DNA of 64,000 nucleotides from Parundibacterium terreum (GCF_014636315.1 NZ_BMED01000006.1:248001-312000), one strand, 5' to 3'; shown: positions 24,696-32,036, numbered from the stretch's first letter. Made by a program: numbers and translations. Notes: a model not told the origin generated them from the letters alone.

Positions 24696-25931
24696 TTAAC
24701 CCTTGACGCACACTACCTGTTTCAGGATATGCACGACATCGACCAGCTCCCGCTGCGCCAGCATCACTGCGTCAATGTCCTTGTACGCCATCGGGATTTC
24801 GTCAATTACATTTTCATCCTTGCGGCATTCAACGCCTTTGGTTGCTTCAATCTGATCCGCGATAGTGAACCGTTTTTTTGCAGCGGTACGGCTCATGGTA
24901 CGCCCCGCGCCGTGGCTACAGCTATGGAAGCTTTCAGGATTTCCTTTGCCGCGCACAATAAAGCTCTTGGCACCCATCGATCCCGGGATGATCCCCAACT
25001 CGCCTTCCCGCGCAGATACCGCACCTTTACGCGTGACCAGTACATCCTTGCCAAAATGCGATTCCTTCTGTACATAGTTGTGGTGGCAATTCACTGCTTC
25101 CACATGTGTCTCGAAAGGTTTGCTGATGACAGTACGCACCGCGCTAATCAGGTTCTGCATCATTACTTCGCGGTTCATGCGGGCAAATTTCTGTGCCCAG
25201 CTTACAGCTTCCACATACTCATCGTAATGCTGGGTTCCTTCCGGCAAGTAAGCCAGGTCCTGATCAGGCAAATTGATAAAGTGCGTACGCATATCTTCTT
25301 TAGCCATTTCAATGAAATGGGTGCCGATCGCATTTCCTACTCCACGCGAACCGGAATGCAACATGAACCAGACGGCGTTTGCTTCATCCAGGCACACTTC
25401 GACAAAGTGGTTGCCTGATCCCAGGGTTCCCAGATGACGATAGTTGTTGGTATTTTTCAGTCTTGGTGTTTTCAGGCAGATAGTATCGAACTCATCCTTC
25501 AACTGGCCCCAGGCGGCATCCACCGGAGACGGCGGGGTTTCCCATGAACCTTTGTCGCGGCCCTTGAAGCTGCGGGTTTTTGGACTCATGCCGTGCGGGA
25601 TCGCCTTTTCAATTGCGCTACGCAAAGGGCCCAGGTTATCCGGCAAGTCGTTCGCGTGCAGCGTGGTCTTGGCCGCCATCATTCCGCAGCCGATATCCAC
25701 GCCGACCGCAGCCGGGATGACCGCTCCCAGGGTAGGAATCACACTTCCTATGGTCGAACCTTTGCCCAGATGCACGTCCGGCATGACGGCGATATGCTTA
25801 TAGATGAAGGGCATTTTTGCGGTATTCGCCAATTGCTGCCTGGCTGCATCTTCCACAGGGACGCCCCTGGTCCACATCTTCACATGGCTACCGCCTTCTA
25901 CATTCATGACATCGTATTCTTCGTGTTTCAT
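24696..25931 (-). CDS. rtcB: RNA ligase RtcB
   Basis: GTP- and manganese-dependent ligase that joins RNA 2',3'-cyclic-phosphate or 3'-phosphate ends to 5'-hydroxyl ends. I start it at the ATG of MKHEEYDVMN (25929-25931), giving 411 residues like the E. coli enzyme. Metal and active-site motifs are present: VGVDIGCGMMA (about 76-86), LGSGNHFVEVC, the LHSGSRGVGN loop, and the guanylylated histidine in SCSHGAGRTMSR. The leader starts inside the Y-RNA array: the last Y-like RNA ends 24 bases before this start, so processing of that RNA would trim the 5' end of the rtcB message. Confidence 0.95.
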   Translation of the reverse strand: MKHEEYDVMNVEGGSHVKMWTRGVPVEDAARQQLANTAKMPFIYKHIAVMPDVHLGKGSTIGSVIPTLGAVIPAAVGVDIGCGMMAAKTTLHANDLPDNLGPLRSAIEKAIPHGMSPKTRSFKGRDKGSWETPPSPVDAAWGQLKDEFDTICLKTPRLKNTNNYRHLGTLGSGNHFVEVCLDEANAVWFMLHSGSRGVGNAIGTHFIEMAKEDMRTHFINLPDQDLAYLPEGTQHYDEYVEAVSWAQKFARMNREVMMQNLISAVRTVISKPFETHVEAVNCHHNYVQKESHFGKDVLVTRKGAVSAREGELGIIPGSMGAKSFIVRGKGNPESFHSCSHGAGRTMSRTAAKKRFTIADQIEATKGVECRKDENVIDEIPMAYKDIDAVMLAQRELVDVVHILKQVVCVKG

Positions 25932-25955
25932 ATTGTTCTCATTTTTAAAATAGGG

Positions 25956-26073
25956 TGATGACAAGGAGCGATGAAATGTAATGAGCTACAGGCTATGCCC
26001 GCCCGGAGTTGAACCGGGTACCTCCGGAGCAAGCTCCGGTGCTCTGTCCATGTAATTCCATCTGCATTCATCA
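25956..26073 (-). ncRNA. Y-RNA-like tRNA mimic, unit 5 (nearest rtcB)
   Basis: Read on the minus strand: outer helix TGATGA/TCATCA, internal loop ATGCA against GCTCCTTG, inner helix GATGGAA/TTTCATC, then the permuted tRNA-like part. That part has an extra long hairpin (CCGGAGC TT GCTCCGG, like a class II variable arm, 26024-26039), T-arm CCCGG-TTCAACT-CCGGG (26002-26018), a short closed acceptor hairpin CGGGC-ATA-GCCTG (25989-26001), and a TAGCTC remnant of a D-arm that no longer closes. The 20-base core motif GAATGCAGATGGAATTACAT lies at 26050-26069. Confidence 0.75.
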
Positions 26074-26081
26074 AAACTGGC

Positions 26082-26205
26082 GGCGACAAGATATGGTGAA
26101 ACAGGTGCTCTTACCCTTGAGCTACGGCGGCCCTGATTTGCCGCCGACGGGACTCGAACCCGCTACCTCCTCATTATTAGTGATGTAGTTCCACCGGCAT
26201 TCGCC
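26082..26205 (-). ncRNA. Y-RNA-like tRNA mimic, unit 4 (most complete)
   Basis: Outer helix GGCGA/TCGCC, internal loop ATGCC against ATATCTTG, inner helix GGTGGAA/TTTCACC. The 5' strand GGCGAATG fits the GNCGAAN(0-1)G motif described for bacterial Y RNAs. Inside come T-arm GCGGG-TTCGAGT-CCCGT (26147-26163), perfect 7-bp acceptor CGGCGGC/GCCGCCG closed by an 8-base loop (26125-26146), TA linker as positions 8-9 of tRNA, and D-arm GCTC-AAGGGTAA-GAGC (26107-26122). The order T, acceptor, D is circularly permuted with the Ro60 stem in place of the anticodon arm. The core motif is at 26183-26202. Confidence 0.85.
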
Positions 26206-26220
26206 TAAACTTTTGCAATT

Positions 26221-26345
26221 CAACGGCAACAAGGGGCGGAAAAAGCATTGCTCTACCGGCTGAGCTACGCGCACGGCAATCTTCCGCGATGCACGCCCGG
26301 GATCGAACCGGGGACAGATGTATTTCTTCCTGCATTTGCCTGTTG
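26221..26345 (-). ncRNA. Y-RNA-like tRNA mimic, unit 3
   Basis: Outer helix CAAC-(A)-GGCAA paired with TTGCC-GTTG, internal loop ATGCA against GCCCCTTG, inner helix GGAAGAA/TTTTTCC. Inside come T-arm CCCGG-TTCGATC-CCGGG (26296-26312), acceptor CGTGCAT (26289-26295) paired over seven positions with GTGCGCG (26268-26274, two G-U pairs) across a 14-base loop, TA linker, and D-arm GCTC-AGCCGGTA-GAGC (26250-26265) with the GG of a normal D-loop. Variable region is short (class I-like). The core motif is at 26318-26337. Confidence 0.85.
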
Positions 26346-26389
26346 ATCATATTTACGCTGGGTTTAATTCAAACCAAGCGCAATTCAAA

Positions 26390-26488
26390 CCCCGACAAGG
26401 TCCGACAAGACATTCTGCCACACTTGCTCTGCGTGACAGACCGGATTCGAACCGGCTTTTCCCAATGTAGTCTTGCCTGCATTCGGGG
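26390..26488 (-). ncRNA. Y-RNA-like tRNA mimic, unit 2 (no D-arm)
   Basis: Outer helix CCCCGA/TCGGGG, internal loop ATGCA against GGACCTTG, inner helix GGCAAGAC/GTCTTGTC. Inside come T-arm GCCGG-TTCGAAT-CCGGT (26440-26456) and acceptor CTGTCAC/GTGGCAG, seven pairs with one G-U, closed by 11 bases (26415-26439). Only AAT separates the acceptor from the inner helix, so the D-arm is absent: a minimal mimic made of acceptor and T-arm alone, the half of tRNA read by acceptor-end enzymes. The core motif is at 26465-26484. Confidence 0.8.
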
Positions 26489-26498
26489 ACAAACTCAA

Positions 26499-26575
26499 TT
26501 GAGCAAAGGTGTGACAATTGTTTGATGTGATCTGACATTTTGATGTAATCACACCGGCATTCATACCCTGCTCAA
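26499..26575 (-). ncRNA. Degenerate Y-RNA-like stem, unit 1 (nearest rsr)
   Basis: Keeps the 20-base core motif GAATGCCGGTGTGATTACAT (26543-26562), a perfect inner helix GGTGTGA/TCACACC and an outer helix TTGAG/CTCAA, but the opposite loop is shortened to TTTG and the enclosed 34 bases contain no T-arm, acceptor or D-arm. It may be a decayed copy or a stem-only Ro60 ligand. Confidence 0.5.
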
Positions 26576-26618
26576 AACCTGTACTTCCAACCCTGATAAT
26601 CCAGCTCATGGCGCTCTC

Positions 26619-28172
26619 CTAAATCTGCATCGACCGGATTTCTCCCACCCAGTGCGCAGCTCCCAACTGTCCGGCGGCAAAAGCCGCAATGATCTTGAAC
26701 ACCTCGTCTGAAAAGCCGCCGATATTCAGGATGTCTTCCCTTTCCGTAGCCTGAGTGCTGCCATGCGGGCTAATATCTATGCAAACCAGTTTGGCCTGCG
26801 GATTACGCTGCTTGAACTTTTGCCATTCAGCGACAGTCGCAGTTGCACCGTGGCGTGTGGCATCCATCCAGGATTCGTTATCCGACACAAAGATGACCAG
26901 ATCGGCATTTGCCTTCTGCTTGTTCAACTGCGCCAGCGGTGCACTGCAATTGGTTCCGCCGCCACCGATGGATGCCAGCTTTTGCGCATTGCTCATGACG
27001 GTATCGCGCGGATTCAGCTCACAGCGCACCACCTGGTTTTCAAAAGGCAGCACCGAAGTCTGCGGATTGCTGCGTAGCATTGCCGCTGCGACCAGCGCTG
27101 CAACGTCGATACAGCGCACCGCAGAAGTGGCGCTGCCGCGGTAGCCGCTGACAGCAGAAGACATCGAGCCTGACACGTCCGGACATATCACCAGCTTGCC
27201 TTCGATTGCCGGGACATTGCTTAAGGCAATTTCCAGCGCATCCTGCAATGCTTCCCGTATCAGCAATGGCACGCCTTCACCTGCAGCCTTGTATGCCGCC
27301 ATGATCTGGTAAGGAAATACCTTTGCCCTGGCGATCGCATCCGCATCCCGCAGCTTGGCTGCAATTGCCTCAGTTATACCCGGCAACTGGAATACGCCGT
27401 GCCTTGCAAAGGTATTCAGGTTCATTCGTACCATTTGCCATCCACCTTGCTGGGCGATTTCCGCCCATGCAAACTCTGATAACTCCAGCGCGGTCAGCAT
27501 CTGGAACGGTACCTTGGGCAAAGGCAGTGAGCGGTCCAACTTATAGGCTTCGAAAGATTTCAAGACCGGCGGCGAGGCATCGGCGTTGTATGCCTTACCT
27601 ATCAGCCAGGCAAAAAAAGCTTCGCGCCATGCCTCCGCCGGCTTTGGGTGAACCATCTTCACCACATCCGCCAATGAAGGCGCATTGCCTACCGAAGCGG
27701 CCAGTAATTCCTGTTCGCTGGCATTGTTCAGCCACGCCTGTATCAGTTTCTTTGGCCGGGTGCCCAGCGATTTGCGGCCCACGGCACCTGACCGCAGTAT
27801 CTGTACGAAATTACGCAGCATCTTGCCGTTATTGATGACGCGCTTGAAAGTGCGTGGCAGCTCTGCCGCCTTGGCTCCCGCCAGTGCCGCAGTCAGCAAT
27901 GCCGGCATGTCTTTCATATAGCCGCGTTCCCGGCAATACACTGCAGTCTGTGCAATGAAGGGGGCATCCACTTCCTTGCAGAGTTTCAATACAGTATCCA
28001 GCTGCGCCTCTGCGCTCGCATAGTAAGTCGCGTTCAGGCAACCAGTGGCGGCGTACTGCGCCAATTGATGTTGCGGGGACAGCGCATAAGCCGGCGCTGC
28101 TTCAAAATTCTTGGTGTCTGCCACCGGCAACAATTTAGCCTTCAGGCTTTGGAACAACTGGGTATTAGCCAT
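26619..28172 (-). CDS. rsr: Ro60-family TROVE/vWA RNA-binding protein
   Basis: Bacterial orthologue of Ro60, a ring-shaped protein that binds Y RNAs and misfolded or 3'-tailed RNA. I start it at the ATG of MANTQLFQ (28170-28172), seven bases after AAAGGA; an ATG two codons earlier overlaps that site. The TROVE HEAT-like region covers about residues 1-320 (LPRTFKRVINNGKMLRNFVQILRSGAVGRKSLGTRPKKL) and a von Willebrand A domain follows with the MIDAS motif DVSGSMS (about 334) and a C-terminal VSDNESW. Length 517 is normal. First gene of the operon, directly upstream of the Y-RNA array and downstream of a sigma-54 promoter. Confidence 0.95.
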   Translation of the reverse strand: MANTQLFQSLKAKLLPVADTKNFEAAPAYALSPQHQLAQYAATGCLNATYYASAEAQLDTVLKLCKEVDAPFIAQTAVYCRERGYMKDMPALLTAALAGAKAAELPRTFKRVINNGKMLRNFVQILRSGAVGRKSLGTRPKKLIQAWLNNASEQELLAASVGNAPSLADVVKMVHPKPAEAWREAFFAWLIGKAYNADASPPVLKSFEAYKLDRSLPLPKVPFQMLTALELSEFAWAEIAQQGGWQMVRMNLNTFARHGVFQLPGITEAIAAKLRDADAIARAKVFPYQIMAAYKAAGEGVPLLIREALQDALEIALSNVPAIEGKLVICPDVSGSMSSAVSGYRGSATSAVRCIDVAALVAAAMLRSNPQTSVLPFENQVVRCELNPRDTVMSNAQKLASIGGGGTNCSAPLAQLNKQKANADLVIFVSDNESWMDATRHGATATVAEWQKFKQRNPQAKLVCIDISPHGSTQATEREDILNIGGFSDEVFKIIAAFAAGQLGAAHWVGEIRSMQI

Positions 28173-28210
28173 TTTCATTTCCTTTGTTTTCTCGTTTTGT
28201 ATCCTTTCTA

Positions 28211-28227
28211 TTGCAACAGCCGTGCCA
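28211..28227 (-). promoter_or_regulatory. Sigma-54 (-24/-12) promoter of the rsr-rtcBA operon
   Basis: On the minus strand the sequence TGGCACGGCTGTTGCA matches the sigma-54 consensus TGGCACG-N4-TTGCA exactly. Transcription should start near 28200, about 30 bases before the rsr start. RtcR, encoded divergently, is the expected activator. Confidence 0.93.
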
Positions 28228-28365
28228 GCTTGCCTGGGTCTTTCGGTTGAGGATGGTAAGTGATTGATTAATATGAAAATTGTTGAAAATTGAGCGTCAG
28301 TATGTTTTTTATTTTTAAGGTTGATTTCGTGTTAAATTATCTTTTTAGATAAATATTTATCCAAA

Positions 28366-29973
28366 ATGAAAAAGAAAAAAATCGTCGTCATCGGTTTCAT
28401 CGGCACCCAGCTGGATGGCGGCAAGGGCAGCGCACGTTGGGAAAAATGGCGGCCGAGCATTGCACTTACCCAGCATGACGACTTGGTAGTGGAGCGCTTC
28501 GACCTGCTGCATAGCGGTCACTTTGAACCCCTGGTAGCGCAGGTGGAGAAGGACATCGCGTCGGTTTCGCCGGAAACCACGGTGGTCGCCCATCATCTGC
28601 CCATCGTCGACCCGTGGGATTTTGAAGACGTGTATGGCAGCCTGTTCGATTTTGCGAAGAATTACACTTTCGATACCGATAACGAAGAGTATTGGGTGCA
28701 TATCACAACGGGCACCCACGTTGTGCAGATTTGCCTGTTCCTGATGACAGAGGCGCATTACTTTCCAGGCAAGCTGCTGCAGTCTTCGCCGCCGCGGCGG
28801 CAGACTATAGGTGCGGCGGGCAGCTATGCGCTGATCGATCTGGACTTGTCCAAGTACGATCAGATTGCACAGCGTTTTTCCAGCGAGCAGCAGGAAGGCG
28901 TGGCTTTTCTGAAATCGGGTATTGCCACCCGTAATGCGCGTTTCAATACGATGATCGATGAGATCGAGCGCGTGGCGATTAAATCCCGGGCACCGATTCT
29001 GCTGATGGGTCCCACCGGTGCCGGTAAATCATTCCTGGCCAGGCGGGTGTTTGAACTGAAGAAGGCGCGGCATCAGCTGGATGGAAAATTTGTCGAAATC
29101 AATTGCGCGACCTTGCATGGAGACGGCGCAGGATCAACACTGTTTGGCCATATCAAGGGCGCATTTACAGGTGCTGCGTCGGACAGGCCCGGCCTGCTGC
29201 GAACTGCGCACAAGGGGCTATTGTTCCTGGATGAGATAGGCGAACTGGGGCTGGATGAGCAGGCGATGCTGTTGAAGGCGATAGAGGAAAAACGTTTTTT
29301 GCCGGTCGGTAGCGACCATGAAGTGTTGAGCGATTTCCAGTTGATTGCCGGTACCAACCGTGACTTGTCGGAAGAGGTCGTCAAAGGCCGCTTTCGCGAA
29401 GACCTGTATGCCCGTATCAATCTATGGACCTATGAATTGCCCGGCCTCAGGGACCGTTCGGAAGACGTGGAGCCGAATATCGATTACCTGCTAGCGCAGT
29501 TCAGTGCGGAGAATGCGCAGATGGTCAGGTTCAACAAGGAGGCGCGTGAACGCTTCATGCGTTTTGCCACTTCACCGGATGCATTGTGGATCGGCAACTT
29601 CAGGGACTTATCTGCAGCAGTCACGCGCATGGCAACACTGGCGGATGCGGGCCGGATTACTGATGTGATCGTCACTGATGAAGTCAGGCGCTTGCAACGT
29701 CTGTGGCAGCATCATGCCAAAACTTCGGTGCCAGACAGCACGGTTGAGCTGAGTGACGTCTTAAGTCGGGAAAGCCTGGAGCAAATGGACTTGTTCGATG
29801 CTTTGCAGCTGCAGGCAGTCATCGCGGTCTGCCGCTCGTCCCGCTCACTGTCCGATGCCGGCCGCAAGCTGTATGCGGCATCACGCAGCAGCAAGGTCAA
29901 GCCAAATGATGCGGACAGGCTGAAAAAATATCTGGCGAAATTTGAGCTGGATTGGGAGCGGGTACTTGCCTGA
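28366..29973 (+). CDS. rtcR: RtcR, sigma-54-dependent activator with CARF sensor
   Basis: Enhancer-binding activator of the RNA-repair operon, 535 residues. The N-terminal CARF domain (about 1-170; the VHITTGTHVVQICLFLMTEA segment at 111-130 is typical) is thought to sense RNA-damage products. The AAA+ core has Walker A GPTGAGKS (215-222), the sigma-54 contact loop GAFTGA (265-270) and Walker B LLFLDE (285-290). A C-terminal Fis-like helix-turn-helix follows (SLSDAGRKLYAASRSS). It is divergent from rsr across about 190 bases that hold the sigma-54 promoter and presumably its binding sites. No strong ribosome-binding site precedes the ATG. Confidence 0.95.
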   Translation: MKKKKIVVIGFIGTQLDGGKGSARWEKWRPSIALTQHDDLVVERFDLLHSGHFEPLVAQVEKDIASVSPETTVVAHHLPIVDPWDFEDVYGSLFDFAKNYTFDTDNEEYWVHITTGTHVVQICLFLMTEAHYFPGKLLQSSPPRRQTIGAAGSYALIDLDLSKYDQIAQRFSSEQQEGVAFLKSGIATRNARFNTMIDEIERVAIKSRAPILLMGPTGAGKSFLARRVFELKKARHQLDGKFVEINCATLHGDGAGSTLFGHIKGAFTGAASDRPGLLRTAHKGLLFLDEIGELGLDEQAMLLKAIEEKRFLPVGSDHEVLSDFQLIAGTNRDLSEEVVKGRFREDLYARINLWTYELPGLRDRSEDVEPNIDYLLAQFSAENAQMVRFNKEARERFMRFATSPDALWIGNFRDLSAAVTRMATLADAGRITDVIVTDEVRRLQRLWQHHAKTSVPDSTVELSDVLSRESLEQMDLFDALQLQAVIAVCRSSRSLSDAGRKLYAASRSSKVKPNDADRLKKYLAKFELDWERVLA

Positions 29974-30006
29974 ATAAGGGAGCCGGGCTAACAGGGCCGG
30001 TTAGCT

Positions 30007-30498
30007 TCAAGCTGCATTCTTGCTGATTTCCCGCCGTTTCCGGGACCGTGCCTGTTCTGCATTGAGCCAGATCAGTATGAAGCTCATGCAGATGGCGCAA
30101 AGAATTCCGATAAAAATGTGGCTATTTACTTCTCTGGTTGGAACACTGACATCGGGGGCGCTTAAAAGATAAGTGACAAAGACTTGATCGCCGATTCTTG
30201 GTGTCGCACAGTATTGATTATTGTCTACTGCGCCGCTGCCTCTGAATTCTTTGCTCTCGGCAAGGAATTTGTATTCGATGCGCTGGCTTTTTCCGCCGCT
30301 GCAATGCTTGGCTGTAATGACGCCAGCGGTTTGACGCCCGGCTTTTTCAAGGCGATAGTTTTTTTGAATGGTCGGGGCCAGCAGAACACAACATGCCCCA
30401 ACCAATGCAAATGCTGCAAGGTAGCGAGCCGTTCGCGAGAGAGGAATAAAAATATAGATAAATAGGGCGGGTACGATCAAAAGCGCCAGCATCCACAT
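30007..30498 (-). CDS. DUF3592-like membrane protein
   Basis: A 163-residue protein with two N-terminal membrane helices (about 4-22 and 27-45), an extracytoplasmic beta-rich segment (GVITAKHCSGGKSQRIEYKFLAESKEFRGSG...GDQVFVTYLLSAPDVS) and a C-terminal helix (HIFIGILCAICMSFILIWLNAE) ending in a basic tail. The layout fits DUF3592 proteins, whose function is unknown. It follows rtcR convergently with no obvious link to it, and the LysR gene ends six bases from its start. Confidence 0.6.
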   Translation of the reverse strand: MWMLALLIVPALFIYIFIPLSRTARYLAAFALVGACCVLLAPTIQKNYRLEKAGRQTAGVITAKHCSGGKSQRIEYKFLAESKEFRGSGAVDNNQYCATPRIGDQVFVTYLLSAPDVSVPTREVNSHIFIGILCAICMSFILIWLNAEQARSRKRREISKNAA

Positions 30499-30504
30499 AT
30501 TTGT

Positions 30505-31479
30505 CTACGTATCCGCCAACTGCTTATCCCTACCCAGCTCAGGCAGGATGGTGTCGTTGGTCATGTTGATCAGGTTGTCCCTCAGCCACTTGTGCGCGGG
30601 ATTGCGGCCGTCGCGCTCGTGCCACAGCATGTCTATGTGTACGTCCGGCATGTCGAAGGGCAGCTTTTTCCAGATCAGCGCGTCGGTCATGCCGGTGGAA
30701 GACATCAGGTGGTGCGGCAGCACCGTCAGCAGGTCGGAATTGGCGACCACGCGGCCGCCGGTGAAGAACTGGTTCACCGTCAGCAAGATGTGGCGCTCGC
30801 GGCCCATCTGCGCCAGCACGTCATCCACCAGGCCGTGCGCGCGACCGGAAAAACTTACCAGCAGGTGATTCGCATTGCAGTAGTCGTCCAGCGTCAGCTC
30901 GCCTTTGGCCAGCGGATGGTCTTGCCGCATCACGCATACATAGTGGCCGGAATATAAACGGTCGTGGCGTATCGGGCTGCCGGCGCCCTGGCCTGCGGCC
31001 AACTGGGCCACCACGCCGGGGAAATAACCGACGGCGATATCAATATCGCCACGCAGCAGCATGGGCCGGGGTTCGCGCGTGGTCAGCGGCACCATACGGG
31101 CGTTCAGGCCGGGAGCGTCCTTTTCTATGGCCCTGACCAGGGTCGGCATCCACAAGGCGGCGGTGGCGTCTGCCATCGCCATGCGGAAGGTCGCCTGCGC
31201 CTTGGAGACATCAAAGCTGGCCGGGGCGATCGCGGCTTCCAGTGTGGACAGCGCCTGGCGCACAGCGGGCCACAGCGCCTCGGCGCGCGGCGTCGGCTTG
31301 ACGCCGTAGGCGGTTCTTATCAACAACTCATCGCTCAGAGAAGAGCGCAAACGCTTCAGCGCGTTGGAGACGGCCGGCTGCGTCATGGCCAGCTTGTCCG
31401 CGGCGCGGGTCAGGTTTTGTTCAACCATTACGGTGTCAAACACGCGCAACAGGTTCAAATCCAGCGTCAGGAAGTTCAT
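30505..31479 (-). CDS. LysR-type transcriptional regulator (NodD/NahR-like branch)
   Basis: A 324-residue LysR regulator starting at the ATG of MNFLTLDLNLL (31477-31479) with GGAG ten bases upstream. N-terminal winged helix: LDLNLLRVFDTVMVEQNLTRAADKLAMTQPAVSNALKRLRSSLSDELLIRT, which is typical of the NodD/NahR/PcpR branch. An effector domain follows. It is divergent from a pair of small membrane-protein genes beginning at 31650, which are therefore the first candidates for its targets. Ligand unknown. Confidence 0.88.
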   Translation of the reverse strand: MNFLTLDLNLLRVFDTVMVEQNLTRAADKLAMTQPAVSNALKRLRSSLSDELLIRTAYGVKPTPRAEALWPAVRQALSTLEAAIAPASFDVSKAQATFRMAMADATAALWMPTLVRAIEKDAPGLNARMVPLTTREPRPMLLRGDIDIAVGYFPGVVAQLAAGQGAGSPIRHDRLYSGHYVCVMRQDHPLAKGELTLDDYCNANHLLVSFSGRAHGLVDDVLAQMGRERHILLTVNQFFTGGRVVANSDLLTVLPHHLMSSTGMTDALIWKKLPFDMPDVHIDMLWHERDGRNPAHKWLRDNLINMTNDTILPELGRDKQLADT

Positions 31480-31649
31480 ATCAGGAAGGTCTCCGGGCGT
31501 CTTGAATTTATGGGTCAAGACAAAAAATCATCTTTTTGTTGATATTCAGAAACTATATAACAGGTATGGAAAAACGTAATTGGATTTATATATTGCACTG
31601 CAATATAGTGACATCATCGCCGAATTAGATAGAAATGTGGAGAAATATT

Positions 31650-31967
31650 ATGACCTTCCTGAACCTCGCCTTTCCTTTGCAAAGCGCCGTGCCGGTCGCG
31701 GAAATGGCAGTCAGCAGCGTAGTCGGAGCAGCCCGTCCTTTGTTGGGCATGGGCATCCTGGCCACCATGCTGGTGGTGTTCAAGCCTTTGATCACTGGCC
31801 TGCTGCGCGCCTCACTGCTGCTGATCAGTCCAAGGCTGACCAAAGATGAAAAAGTAGCAAGCCGCAACCTGCGTAATCTGCTGGCAATCAACAATGTTGC
31901 CCGCGATCTGGATTCTACCTCGCCAAGCATGGCAGCGGAATTGCGCGCGCTGGCTTCCCGCGGTTAA
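31650..31967 (+). CDS. Small membrane protein of unknown function
   Basis: A 105-residue protein with one or two hydrophobic segments (about 5-60, including AARPLLGMGILATMLVVFKPLITGLL) and a polar C terminus (ISPRLTKDEKVASRNLRNLLAINNVARDLDSTSPSM). The ATG at 31650 has GGAG eight bases upstream. It lies between the divergent LysR gene and a DUF2798-type gene on the same strand. I do not recognise a family. Confidence 0.6.
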   Translation: MTFLNLAFPLQSAVPVAEMAVSSVVGAARPLLGMGILATMLVVFKPLITGLLRASLLLISPRLTKDEKVASRNLRNLLAINNVARDLDSTSPSMAAELRALASRG

Positions 31968-32036
31968 TTTGCAGGACCTTTTGCAGGACTTTTTGCTACA
32001 GCCGGCAATATTTGTATTCATTACAAGGGGTTATTG

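Noticed and set aside
25980..26460. Three or four tRNA genes, perhaps with introns, on the minus strand
   Set aside because: T-arms and D-arms are canonical, but the acceptor strands pair with the neighbour on the wrong side (T before D), no anticodon arm exists, and the arms are joined through Ro60-type stems. The permuted Y-RNA-like reading explains every helix.
26050..26562. CRISPR-like array (five copies of a 20-mer)
   Set aside because: Spacing between copies is irregular (133, 135, 147 and 78 bases), the sequences between are structured and related to each other, and no cas genes are present; the CARF domain belongs to RtcR.
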